Shown here: piece by piece, positions 9,454 to 17,772 of the stretch
Numbering within the stretch: position 1 is the first letter of the stretch
Layout: every line of letters starts with the position of its first letter
Assembly: GCF_017526105.1 (NCBI RefSeq)
Contig: NZ_CP071839.1
Coordinates: forward strand, 496,001-560,000
Length of the DNA: 64,000 nucleotides
Direction of reading: 5' to 3'
Source of the DNA: Streptomyces cyanogenus
GTDB taxonomy: Bacteria; Actinomycetota; Actinomycetes; Streptomycetales; Streptomycetaceae
Notes under the pieces: model-generated
The model's input: only the letters and a program-made list of their open reading frames with translations
What the model was told of the DNA's origin: nothing
Database searches by the model: none
Position numbers and translations under genes: made by a program

Positions 9454-9478
9454 GGCAAGGAGTCACCCACTCCTTGCC
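9454..9478 (-). terminator. Leader hairpin with U-rich tail before the FUSC gene (possible attenuator)
   Basis: Perfect 10-bp inverted repeat GGCAAGGAGT/ACTCCTTGCC with a 5-nt loop. Read on the minus strand it is followed at once by TTTGTTCTTTC, the look of an intrinsic terminator. It sits at the extreme 5' end of the predicted FUSC transcript, about 60 bp before the start codon, so it would be an attenuator or 5'-protecting hairpin rather than the end of another gene. No gene reads into it on this strand. Confidence 0.55.
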
Positions 9479-9500
9479 ACTCTCAACTTATAGCGCACCG

Positions 9501-9522
9501 GGGGGCTTGCGGCAAGGCCCCC
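9501..9522. promoter_or_regulatory. Rifamycin-associated element (RAE)-like palindrome with two divergent promoters
   Basis: A near-perfect palindrome with the core GGGGCTTGC-GGCAAGGCCCC, which I recognise as the RAE found upstream of rifamycin-inducible inactivation genes and helR in actinomycetes. Facing right: -35 TTGCGG (9507-9512) and a -10 candidate CAGAAT (9532-9537, 19-bp spacer). Facing left: -35 TTGCCG (9515-9510) and -10 TATAAG (9492-9487, 17-bp spacer). Both -35 elements lie inside the palindrome. The match to RAE is from memory and the promoters are predictions. Confidence 0.75.
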
Positions 9523-9581
9523 GTCGTCCCGCAGAATTGCCGGCCGAGGCCAGGAAGCTGCAGAAACGGGGGATTCACGAC

Positions 9582-9722
9582 ATGCATGCGCTTGTGCCGA
9601 CGCATGGTCCGCGCGGAGGCGCGGCCGTGCGTCGGCCTCCGCGTTCTCGGAGGCGCCGCTCGGCGCGCCCGGGTGGCCGCGCGGCCGCTGCTCGACGCCC
9701 GCAGCCGAAGCCGCCCGCCTGA
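9582..9722 (+). CDS. Candidate 46-aa arginine-rich leader peptide upstream of helR
   Basis: A short frame begins MHALVPTHGP and continues with 15 arginines and many prolines, ending 114 bp before helR. It starts about 40 nt after the predicted helR transcription start. The coding stretch contains three segments that can form two exclusive hairpins (9612-9654). Short leader ORFs with such structures control several antibiotic-resistance genes by attenuation. Against it: GC-rich DNA often yields Arg/Pro-rich frames, and the upstream AAACGGGGGATTCACGAC gives only a moderate ribosome site. The regulatory role is inference. Confidence 0.45.
   Translation: MHALVPTHGPRGGAAVRRPPRSRRRRSARPGGRAAAARRPQPKPPA
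9612..9654 (+). promoter_or_regulatory. Mutually exclusive hairpins in the helR leader
   Basis: Arm 1 CGCGGAGGC (9612-9620) pairs perfectly with arm 2 GCCTCCGCG (9635-9643). Arm 2 also pairs with arm 3 CGGAGGC (9648-9654), with a 6-nt loop. Arms 1 and 3 compete for arm 2, the layout of a transcription or translation attenuator. The whole set lies inside the candidate leader peptide frame, so a stalled ribosome or polymerase could choose the fold. Confidence 0.5.
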
Positions 9723-9836
9723 ACGGACAACGGCCACCCAGCACATGACCGCCTTCGCGGCCGCCACGGTGCGTCGCGCCGGTCCGGACGCCTTCCAGCG
9801 CGCCTGCTCGCGCACCCTCACAACGGAGCCCCTGAG

Positions 9837-12008
9837 ATGACACACCCCCTGACCACCAGCGCCTTCGGCCTTCCCGAGCGGCTCGCCGCGAAGGCCGACC
9901 CGACGCTGATCGCGGACGACGAGAGGCACTTCGCGGCCATCGCCGAGTGCCTCGAACAGTCGATCGCCGAACTGACCGAGCGGCTCGACGCCGAACGCAG
10001 GGCGCCCGGCGGCACGGGCCGGCAGGCGATGGACCGGGACGCGGAGATCCACCGGCTCACCGGCCGCCTGCGCACGCTGCGCCGCTTCGGTCTGGACCTG
10101 TGCCTCGGGCGCATGGTCGGCACGGACAGCCCCGAGCCCGTGTACGTCGGCCGGCTGGGCCTGACGGACAGCGCGGGCCGCCGGCTGCTGGTGGACTGGC
10201 GCTCCCCCGCTGCCGAGCCGTTCTTCGGGGCCACCCACGCCAACCCGATGGGACTGGTGAGCCGCCGCAGGTATCGCTGGACCGGCGGCCGGATCAGCGA
10301 CTACTGGGACGAGGTGTTCACCGCGGAGGGGCTGGCCGGCCATGCCGCGCTGGACGACCAGTCCGCCTTCATCGCCAGCCTGGGCAGCAACCGCTCGCCG
10401 CGGATGCAGGACGTGCTCGGCACCATCCAGGCCGACCAGGACGCCATCATCCGGGCCGGGTCCCGCGGCGCCCTCGTCGTCGACGGCGGCCCGGGTACGG
10501 GAAAGACGGTCGTCGCCCTGCACCGTTCCGCCTACCTCCTGCACGCCGACCCCCGGCTCGGTCACCGCCGGGGCGGCGTCCTGTTCGTCGGCCCGCACCG
10601 CCCGTACCTGGCGTACGTCTCCGACGTGCTGCCCAGCCTCGGCGAGGAGGGCGTGCAGACCTGCACCCTGCGGGACCTCGTCGCCGAGGGCGCCGGCGCG
10701 GCCGTCGAGACCGATCCGGAGGCGGCCCGGCTGAAGTCGTCCGCGGACATGGTGAAGGCGATCGAGAAGGCCGTCAGGTTCTACGAGGAGCCGCCCACGG
10801 AGGGGATGACGGTCACCACCCACTGGTCCGACGTCCGGCTGACCCCCGGTGACTGGGCCGCGGCCTTCGCGGCGGCCGAGCCCGGCACTCCGCACAACGA
10901 CGCACGCGACCAGGTCTGGGACGAACTGCTCACGATCCTGGTGGACAAGCACGACGGCGACGCCCCGCCCGAACTGCTGCGCAGGTCGCTGCGGCAGAAC
11001 AGGGAGCTGTACACGACGTTCCACCGGGCGTGGCCGCTGCTGGAGGCGGCCGACCTCGTCGGCGACCTGTGGTCGGTACCCGCCTACCTGCGGATGTGTG
11101 CTCCCTGGCTGAGCCGCGACGAGGTCCGGCTGCTCCAGCGCGCGGAGCCCCAGGCGTGGACGGTGTCCGACCTGCCGCTCCTGGACGCGGCACGCCAGCG
11201 GCTCGGCGACCCGGAAGCGGCCCGGCGCAAGCGCCGGCACGAGGCCGTCCTGGCCGCCCAGCGGGAGCGGATGACGCGGGTGGTCGACAACCTGATCGCG
11301 GCGGTGGCCGACTCCGGGGCCGACGGTGACGACGGCGAGGGCCTGGTGAGGATGCTGCGCGGCGAGGACGCCCGGGTCAGCCTGGTCGACGAGAGCGAGC
11401 TGGCCACCGCGGACCCGGACCTGCTCGCCGGCCCGTTCGCGCACGTCGTCGTGGACGAGGCGCAGGAACTGACCGACGCCGAGTGGCAGATGCTCCTGCT
11501 GCGGTGCCCGTCCCGCAGCTTCACCATCGTCGGGGACCGCGCCCAGGCCAGGCACGGCTTCACCGAGTCGTGGCGGGAACGGCTCGAACGGGTCGGGTTC
11601 GACCGGATCACCATGGCCTCCCTGAGCGTCAACTACCGGACGCCGCAGGAGATCATGGCCGAGGCCGAGCCGGTCGTCCGGGCGGTACTCCCGGACGCCA
11701 ACGTGCCGACCTCCATCCGCAGCACCGGCATCCCCGTCGTCCACGGCCCGGTGTCGGACCTGCGTGCGGTCCTCGACGGCTGGCTCGCCGCGCACACCGA
11801 CGGGATCGCCTGTGTCATCGGCGATCCCGCGTTCCGGTCGACCTCCCGCGTCCGCTCCCTCACCCCCGAGCTGGCGAAGGGCCTGGAGTTCGATCTGGTC
11901 GTCCTCGTCGACCCGGAGGAGTTCGGGGACGGCGTCGCGGGTGCGGTGGACCGCTACGTGGCGATGACCCGGGCCACCCGGCAACTCGTGGTCCTCACGA
12001 GCGCCTGA
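9837..12008 (+). CDS. helR: HelR/HelD-like RNA polymerase-recycling ATPase (rifamycin protection)
   Basis: A 723-aa superfamily 1 ATPase. It starts with a coiled coil (about 20-85) expected to enter the RNA polymerase secondary channel. Walker A is GGPGTGKTV near residue 220, Walker B is VVVDEAQEL near 540, and a C-terminal UvrD-like half ends with the VAMTRATRQL motif. HelD proteins remove RNA polymerase from stalled complexes. The actinobacterial HelR branch also displaces rifamycins and gives resistance. The RAE-like palindrome 315 bp upstream and the leader hairpins support HelR over a housekeeping HelD. The ribosome site is CGGAG 12 nt before ATG. The gene reads away from the FUSC exporter. 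Confidence 0.88.
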   Translation: MTHPLTTSAFGLPERLAAKADPTLIADDERHFAAIAECLEQSIAELTERLDAERRAPGGTGRQAMDRDAEIHRLTGRLRTLRRFGLDLCLGRMVGTDSPEPVYVGRLGLTDSAGRRLLVDWRSPAAEPFFGATHANPMGLVSRRRYRWTGGRISDYWDEVFTAEGLAGHAALDDQSAFIASLGSNRSPRMQDVLGTIQADQDAIIRAGSRGALVVDGGPGTGKTVVALHRSAYLLHADPRLGHRRGGVLFVGPHRPYLAYVSDVLPSLGEEGVQTCTLRDLVAEGAGAAVETDPEAARLKSSADMVKAIEKAVRFYEEPPTEGMTVTTHWSDVRLTPGDWAAAFAAAEPGTPHNDARDQVWDELLTILVDKHDGDAPPELLRRSLRQNRELYTTFHRAWPLLEAADLVGDLWSVPAYLRMCAPWLSRDEVRLLQRAEPQAWTVSDLPLLDAARQRLGDPEAARRKRRHEAVLAAQRERMTRVVDNLIAAVADSGADGDDGEGLVRMLRGEDARVSLVDESELATADPDLLAGPFAHVVVDEAQELTDAEWQMLLLRCPSRSFTIVGDRAQARHGFTESWRERLERVGFDRITMASLSVNYRTPQEIMAEAEPVVRAVLPDANVPTSIRSTGIPVVHGPVSDLRAVLDGWLAAHTDGIACVIGDPAFRSTSRVRSLTPELAKGLEFDLVVLVDPEEFGDGVAGAVDRYVAMTRATRQLVVLTSA

Positions 12009-12015
12009 GACCGGC

Positions 12016-12885
12016 TCAGGCGGTGCAGGTCGGTACACCGTCCAGCCAGGCCGGGCCCTGGATGTAAATGTTGGTGACCCAGGCCCGGTAGTCGGGGAGG
12101 TAGGACCAGGCGTCGTTGGTGTAGCCCTCGGCGGTGACGGGTTCGGCGTGCTTCTGGCAGGCGACCCGGATCGTCGTGGGGCCGGGGAAGGCGTAGACGC
12201 GGGCGGCCCTGGTGGAGGGCTGCGCCTTGGTCCAGACGCCGGTGCCCCAGGTGCGGAAGACGGGCCCCTCGACGGTGCCGGTGTTGACGCGGACGGCACC
12301 GAAGTAGTCGCCGCCCAGGCGGACGTCACTGACCATCAGCCTGGTGCCGGACTGCCGGGCCTCCACCATCTTGCCGGCGCCCAGGTAGAGGGCGATGTGG
12401 TGCAGGTCGGCCGAGGTGCCGTAGGCGAGCAGGTCGCCGGGGCGCAGCGGGCTGAGGCCCTCGGCCGCGGTGAAGCGGGCGGTGGTGCGGTGGGTGTAGT
12501 ACTGGGCGCTCGCGTCGCCGTTGAGGAGGTCCGCGCCGGTGGCCTGGGCGTAGGCGTAGCGGACCAGGCCCGAACAGTCGAAGCCGAGGCGTTCGGGGTC
12601 GTGTTCGCTGGCCGGGTCGGTCGGGTCCACCCTGCCGTAGGTGGGGCCGGGCTGCGCTCCGTGGCCCCCGCCCCAGGTGTACCAGACGCCCGCCGCGACC
12701 TGGGCGCAGGCGGCGTCGACGGCCCGTTCGGCCGCCGTGGTCGCGCCCGGGGCGAGGACGCGGCAGTCGCCGTCCGCCGCGTGCGCCGGCCCGGGCGGCC
12801 GGTCGGCGGCGGTCGCCGCCGAGGTGAGGAAGAGAGCTGTCAGCAGGGCGATGAGTGTGCCGATGACGCCGGTTCGCCGCAGCAT
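12016..12885 (-). CDS. Secreted NlpC/P60 (C40) peptidoglycan hydrolase
   Basis: A 289-aa protein with a signal peptide (1-27, ATAA). An NlpC/P60 domain lies roughly in 55-190: catalytic Cys in FDCSGLVRYA, His in ADLHHIALYLG, and the YTWGGG entry motif. The C-terminal part (about 195-289) looks like a small SH3-like or binding domain with a Cys pair. NlpC/P60 enzymes cut the stem peptides of peptidoglycan during growth or sporulation. The start is ATG 12885, and the frame does not need to extend into the neighbouring gene. It is convergent with helR (7 bp between stops) and lies downstream of the WD40 gene on the same strand. Confidence 0.9.
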   Translation of the reverse strand: MLRRTGVIGTLIALLTALFLTSAATAADRPPGPAHAADGDCRVLAPGATTAAERAVDAACAQVAAGVWYTWGGGHGAQPGPTYGRVDPTDPASEHDPERLGFDCSGLVRYAYAQATGADLLNGDASAQYYTHRTTARFTAAEGLSPLRPGDLLAYGTSADLHHIALYLGAGKMVEARQSGTRLMVSDVRLGGDYFGAVRVNTGTVEGPVFRTWGTGVWTKAQPSTRAARVYAFPGPTTIRVACQKHAEPVTAEGYTNDAWSYLPDYRAWVTNIYIQGPAWLDGVPTCTA

Positions 12886-13037
12886 GCCGGTACCCCCGTT
12901 TCGTGGCCTGGTGGTGGGAAGTCGGTGCGGTACCCAGCGTTCCCGGGGTGCGGTGGGCCGGTCGAGGAGGCCGCGCGGGCCTCCTTCGACGGGCAACGGG
13001 AAACGCTCGGGAAACCCCGCCCGAACAGGGTGGTTGC

Positions 13038-16000
13038 TCAGGACCGCGGGCACACGGAGGCGCCGGGAGCGGGCTCGCCGGGCAGCAGGGCGCGGCGCGT
13101 CGCCGGGTCCGTCTCCCGGTCCAGGCGGCAGATCTCCGCCAGCCGGGTCCGGGTGTCCAGGTCCCACAGCCGTACCGTGCCGTCGGTGCCGCTGCTGGCC
13201 ACCGTCCGCCCGTCGGGTGCGAAGGCCACGCCCCACACGGCGTCGGTGTGCCCGGAGAGCGTGGCCCACGGCCGCCGTCCGGGCACCTCCCACAGCCGTA
13301 CCGTACGGTCGGTGCCGCTGCTGGCGAGGAGCCGGCCGTCCGGTGAGAAGGCAAGTCCGCGTACCGAGCCGGTGTGGCCCGTCAGCGAGCCGAGGGGCCG
13401 GTGCCGGGCCACGTCCCACAGCCGTACGGTGCCGTCGTTGCCCGAACTGGCCAGTGTGCGGCCGTCGGGGCTGAAGGCGACACCGCGGACGGCGCCGGTG
13501 TGACCGGTCAGCGTGGCCGGCCGGCGGCGGCCCCGCAGGTCCCACAGCCGTACCGTCAGGTCGTCGCCGGCGGAGGCCAGGGTGTGCCCGTCGGGGCCGA
13601 AGGCGACGCCGTTGACGTAGTCGGTGTGGCCGGTGAGGACGGTGAGCGGGCGGCGGCCGGCGACGTCCCAGAGGCGTACGGTGCGGTCGGCGCCGGCGGA
13701 GGCGAGCGTGCGGCCGTCCGGCGCGAACGCCACCGCGAACACGGCGCCCCGGTGACCGTGCAGCACGGTGCGTGGGCGGCGGGCCGCGGGGTCCCACAGC
13801 ACCACCGTGCCGTCGGAGCCGGCCGAGGCCAGGGTGCGGCCGTCGGGGGCGTACGCCACGGTGGTGACGCTGCCGCTGCCGCCCGTCAGGGTCGTGGGCG
13901 TCCCGCGCCGCCGGGCCGGGTCCGGGTCCCACAGCCATACGGTGCGGTCGGCGTCCGCGGTGGCCAGCAGCCGCCCGTCCGGGCGGTAGGCGACGGCGGA
14001 GACCGAGGTGAACGGGCGTGCGGCCAGGGTCCGGCCGCGCAGGTCCCACAGGACCACGGACTGGTCGAAGCCACCGGTGGCGAGCAGTGTGCCGGTGGTG
14101 TCGACCGCCACGGACATCACGTAGTCGGTGTGTCCGGCGAGGGTGGTGACGAGCCGTCCGCTGCGGACGTCCCACAGCCGGGTCGTGCCGTCACCGCCGG
14201 CGCTGACGACGGTGGTGCCGTCGGGGGTGTAGGCGACGGCGTTGACGTCGTCGCTGTGCCCGGTGAGCGTCGCCGTGACGCGGCGGCCGGTGACGTCCCA
14301 CAGCCGTACCGTCCGGTCCACTCCCCCACTGGCCAGGCCGCGGCCGTCGGGGTCGAAGGCCAGGCCGAGCACCCCGTCGGTGTGGCCGCGCAGGACGGCC
14401 AGTTGCCGGGCCCGGCCGGGATCCCACAGCCGTACGGTCCGGTCCGCGCCGGCGGAGGCGAGCGTGCGGCCGTCCGGGGCGAAGGCCAGCGCGTCGACCT
14501 CGCCGGAGTGGCCGGTGAGGCGGGCCGTCCGCCGGGGCGGGCCGGCCGTGTCCCAGAGCTGGACGGCTCCGTCGGCGGCGGCGACGGCGAGGGTGTGGCC
14601 GCGCGGGGCGAAGGCGACCGCGCGGGCCGCGCCGGTGCCCCGCAGCGGGGTGGCGGGAGCCGAGAGGGCCGTGGGCCACAGCCGTACCGGCCCGTCGGTC
14701 GCGGTGACCGCGAGCGTACGGCCGTCCGGGGCGAAGGCGAGGGAGCGGATCCGGCCGGGGACGGTGAGCGTCGCGGCCGTCCGGTGACCGGTCAGGCGCC
14801 ACAGCCGGACCGTGCCGTCCGAGCTGCCGGTGGCCAGCAGCCGGGCGTCCGGCGCGAACGCCACCGTGTTGACCGGGCCGCGGTGGCCGCCGAGCCGGGC
14901 CGCGAAAGGCTCGGCCTGGGTGCTCAGCAGGGCTCCGCGGGTCGTGGCGGTGGGTTCGGTGCGGTAGGCCTCGGCGGCAAGCAGCATGGAGGCCTCGGGG
15001 CGGCCCCCGGCCAGCAGGGTGGACCGGACGGCGAGGGCCTGGGAGCGGGCGAGGCGTTCCTGGGCGAGTGCGTCGGCGCGCTGCCGGTGGGCGAGGCCGC
15101 CGGCGGCCAGGGCGCAGCCGAGCAGTACGACGAGGGTGGCCACCAGGGCCTGCCGCAGCCGGGTCTGACGCCGTGTCCGGCGCAGCCCGGCCTCCTCCTC
15201 CGCCTGGCTGGCGCGCAGGAACGCCTCCTCGACGGGTCCCAGCGGGCCGAGGCCGTCCGTGTCCGCCGCCCAGGAGCGTACGGTGTCCAGGCGCGTGCCG
15301 CGGTAGAGCGCCGACGGATCGCGGCCCTCGCGTTCCCATGCGGCCGCCGCGTGGGCCAGTCGCTGGCGGATGAGCAGGCCAGCCCGGTCGGCGCTGATCC
15401 ATTCCCGCAGCCGCGGCCAGCTGTGCAGCAGGGCCTCGTGCGTGATCTCCACGCTGTCGCTGTCGACGGTGAGGAGCCGGGCGCGGACGAACACGTCGAG
15501 CGCGGTGCCGGCGCCCTCCGCGCCGGCCAGCTGCGTCATGAGGGCGGTCCGGCCGACCCGGCGCCGGGTGGCGCCGGCCCCGTCGGAGACCTGCACGAGC
15601 CGGGACAGGATGCGCCGGATGGTCTGCTGTTCGGCGGGGTACAGCTGGGCGAAGGCGTCCTCGGCGGTGCGTGCCACGGCGCCCTGGATGCCGCCGGTGC
15701 TCTCGTACCCGGCGACGGTCAGCGTGCCCGCCTCGCGGTGGCGCCAGGTGGCCAGCAGCGCGTGGGAGACCAGCGGCAGCGCGCCGGGGGGCAGGCCCCG
15801 CGCGCCGGGTTCGCCGGTCAGTCCGGCGTCCCGCAGCAGCAGCGGAACCAGCCCGGGGTCGAGGGTGACGCCGGCGAGTTCGGCGGGGCGGGTGATGGAC
15901 TCGACCAGCTCGGCCGTGGTCATCGGGGGCAGGACGTAGAGGCCGTCGGTGAAGACGGGGGCGAGTTCGGGCAGGTCGAGGCAGCGGCCGGAGAAGTCGG

Positions 16001-16826
16001 CGCGAACGCCGAGGACGACCACCGCGGGATCGCGGCCGGGTGACGGCGGGGGTGCGGCCAGTGTGCACAGCACGCGGGCGAAGGTGCGTCGTTCGGTGTC
16101 GTCGGCGCAGAGGGTGAACAGTTCCTCGAACTGGTCGACGAGCAGGACGAGCCGGGGCGGTGGGGGTGGCCGGTGCCCGGCCGGGGTCGTGGCCGCGCGG
16201 GCCCGGACGGCGGCCAGGAGTGCCTCGGGCCGCTCGCCCAGCCGGGCGGCGGTGAGGTCCAGGTCGGCGCCGAGTACCTTGGCGGTGCGTTCCAGCAGTT
16301 CGTCCACCGGGTGCGCGGTGGGGGTCAGCGTGACGACCGGCCAGCGGTCGGCGCCGGCCATCGGAAAGCCGCCGGACCGCCGCAGGGCGGGCACCAGGCC
16401 GGCGTTGAGCAGCGAGGACTTGCCCGCGCCCGAGGGGGCGACGAGCAGCAGCGGCCCCTTGCCGACTCGGCCGAAGAGCCGTTCCACGAGGGCGGCCGTG
16501 GCCCGCTCCCGGCCGAAGAAACGGCCGGCGTCCTGCGGGGTGAACGCCGACAGGCCCGGGTAGGGGCAGGCGGGACCGGTGACATCGTTGCCGTCGGCGG
16601 GTTCCGCTCCGCGCGGCGGTACGACCAGACGCAGCAACTCGCCGTCCGCGCGCAGGACGTGGTCGCAGCGGCGGGCCACGTCGACGGTCGCGCGCTTCGC
16701 GCCGGTCTCGATCTTGCTGAGATACCCCTTGCTGTAGTGGGTCTGTCTGGCCAGGTCGGCCAGTGACAGACCGCGCTGCTGCCTCAGTCGTCGTAGCTGT
16801 GCGGGGAAGGACGGTGTGGTCGGCAC
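13038..16826 (-). CDS. XRE-HTH, STAND-type ATPase, membrane segment and 14 WD40 repeats
   Basis: I place the start at GTG 16826 (1262 aa, GGGGA upstream); a TTG at 16889 would add 21 residues. Numbering from the TTG: a lambda-repressor-like HTH (about 30-85), a STAND/NACHT-like ATPase with Walker A APSGAGKSS (151-159) and Walker B LVLLVDQFEE (about 250), a helical part with a winged-helix look (about 430-540), one membrane segment (about 572-598), then 14 WD40 repeats, each ending in an RLWD-type motif. These would make two seven-blade propellers. STAND proteins are ATP-switched signal hubs whose repeats sense a ligand, but no effector domain beyond the HTH is visible. Such proteins are common in streptomycetes and their function is unknown. 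Confidence 0.87.
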   Translation of the reverse strand: MPTTPSFPAQLRRLRQQRGLSLADLARQTHYSKGYLSKIETGAKRATVDVARRCDHVLRADGELLRLVVPPRGAEPADGNDVTGPACPYPGLSAFTPQDAGRFFGRERATAALVERLFGRVGKGPLLLVAPSGAGKSSLLNAGLVPALRRSGGFPMAGADRWPVVTLTPTAHPVDELLERTAKVLGADLDLTAARLGERPEALLAAVRARAATTPAGHRPPPPPRLVLLVDQFEELFTLCADDTERRTFARVLCTLAAPPPSPGRDPAVVVLGVRADFSGRCLDLPELAPVFTDGLYVLPPMTTAELVESITRPAELAGVTLDPGLVPLLLRDAGLTGEPGARGLPPGALPLVSHALLATWRHREAGTLTVAGYESTGGIQGAVARTAEDAFAQLYPAEQQTIRRILSRLVQVSDGAGATRRRVGRTALMTQLAGAEGAGTALDVFVRARLLTVDSDSVEITHEALLHSWPRLREWISADRAGLLIRQRLAHAAAAWEREGRDPSALYRGTRLDTVRSWAADTDGLGPLGPVEEAFLRASQAEEEAGLRRTRRQTRLRQALVATLVVLLGCALAAGGLAHRQRADALAQERLARSQALAVRSTLLAGGRPEASMLLAAEAYRTEPTATTRGALLSTQAEPFAARLGGHRGPVNTVAFAPDARLLATGSSDGTVRLWRLTGHRTAATLTVPGRIRSLAFAPDGRTLAVTATDGPVRLWPTALSAPATPLRGTGAARAVAFAPRGHTLAVAAADGAVQLWDTAGPPRRTARLTGHSGEVDALAFAPDGRTLASAGADRTVRLWDPGRARQLAVLRGHTDGVLGLAFDPDGRGLASGGVDRTVRLWDVTGRRVTATLTGHSDDVNAVAYTPDGTTVVSAGGDGTTRLWDVRSGRLVTTLAGHTDYVMSVAVDTTGTLLATGGFDQSVVLWDLRGRTLAARPFTSVSAVAYRPDGRLLATADADRTVWLWDPDPARRRGTPTTLTGGSGSVTTVAYAPDGRTLASAGSDGTVVLWDPAARRPRTVLHGHRGAVFAVAFAPDGRTLASAGADRTVRLWDVAGRRPLTVLTGHTDYVNGVAFGPDGHTLASAGDDLTVRLWDLRGRRRPATLTGHTGAVRGVAFSPDGRTLASSGNDGTVRLWDVARHRPLGSLTGHTGSVRGLAFSPDGRLLASSGTDRTVRLWEVPGRRPWATLSGHTDAVWGVAFAPDGRTVASSGTDGTVRLWDLDTRTRLAEICRLDRETDPATRRALLPGEPAPGASVCPRS

Positions 16827-16993
16827 CGTCCGGTCCCCGTCGTTCTCGTTCCGGTTGCCGTTGCCGGCTCCCTGTCGCGGCTCCCCCAAGGGTCCCCCAT
16901 GGCAAGCGTGCCCAGGCCGTGAGACGGCGGGAGCCCAGGTTACTGCCGGGGTGTGACAGGTGGCCCAGCCATGCGTGAGGAGTGGCCGAAAAA

Positions 16994-17029
16994 AAGCTTC
17001 CGGAACCGCGGTCGCGGTTCCGGAAGCTT
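16994..17029 (-). terminator. Intrinsic terminator of the small secreted protein gene
   Basis: Perfect 17-bp inverted repeat (arms 16994-17010 and 17013-17029). Read on the minus strand it is followed by a run of seven T. It is the best classical Rho-independent terminator in the window and ends the 122-aa gene, preventing readthrough into the WD40 gene. Confidence 0.93.
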
Positions 17030-17106
17030 CCCCCGTGACGGCCCCTCGGCCGGCCTCCTGGTGGGGCAGGGCGGCCCGAGGGGCGTGGACGTGCGGGCCG
17101 TGCCGC

Positions 17107-17475
17107 CTACGGCCGGTTCAGGGTGATGGAGTTGATCGGCGTGAGGTCGGCGTACACGCCCGTCCCCTCGGCGATGGGTGCGCCGCAGCCGGTGCCGTTG
17201 TACCCCGTGCACAGGCTCGCCGTCGCGCCGCCGTACTGGTTGTTGAGCACCCAGTGCCGGCCGACCTGGTTGCTGAGGTTGTGCGGCCCGTAGCTGTAGA
17301 GGACCAGGCTCGGCGACTGGGCCGGGTTCTGGTTCTGCGGGTACACGCACACCGCCCCGTCCGGGCAGCCGGCCCACGGGTCGGCCGCCCGCTCGGCGTG
17401 GGCCGCGCCGCTCATCGCCAGTACCGCCGCCGTGGCGGTCGCGAACGCGGCGGCCCCGCGAATCATCTTGCGCAT
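17107..17475 (-). CDS. Small secreted protein, peptidase-inhibitor I36-like
   Basis: A 122-aa protein with a clear signal peptide (1-27, AHA|ER). The mature part has four cysteines (CPDGAVCVYP, CTGYNGTGCG), suggesting two disulphides, and a beta-rich, Gly/Asn-rich sequence like the I36 (SMI) inhibitor/gamma-crystallin-like proteins that streptomycetes secrete. The ribosome site GGGGGAA precedes ATG 17475. It is monocistronic, with its own terminator. Whether it inhibits a protease is not shown by the sequence. Confidence 0.8.
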   Translation of the reverse strand: MRKMIRGAAAFATATAAVLAMSGAAHAERAADPWAGCPDGAVCVYPQNQNPAQSPSLVLYSYGPHNLSNQVGRHWVLNNQYGGATASLCTGYNGTGCGAPIAEGTGVYADLTPINSITLNRP

Positions 17476-17772
17476 GGTTTCCCCCTTGCGGTTCTCCTGC
17501 GTCGTCGACGCAGGCCGTGCCTGGTGTTGACGGCATCACGGTCCCGCCGTGGCCGGGCCGCAGTCGACGGGTTTCCCGTCGCCCGTCGCCTCCGTCCCCG
17601 GGAAACCGCCGGTGACCAGCGCGAGGACGAGCAGTGGGCAACGGGGTGAGGTGAGGACGGCCGGCGAGCCGAACGGCCCAGTCCGTCGTGCCGTCCGCCT
17701 CTTCGGGGCGTCCGCCCGTCAGACTTGACCTGCCGTGGCATCCGTGCGCGCACGAAGGGAACCCACCCGTCC

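Noticed and set aside
13038..14900. Repeated DNA in the WD40 gene as a CRISPR or satellite
   Set aside because: The repeats follow the 42-residue WD40 protein repeat in frame and diverge in sequence. There are no constant repeats with unique spacers.
13038..16889. Anti-phage defence (STAND/Avs) assignment
   Set aside because: No nuclease or other killing domain is fused or adjacent. The HTH and WD40 architecture is a general streptomycete type.
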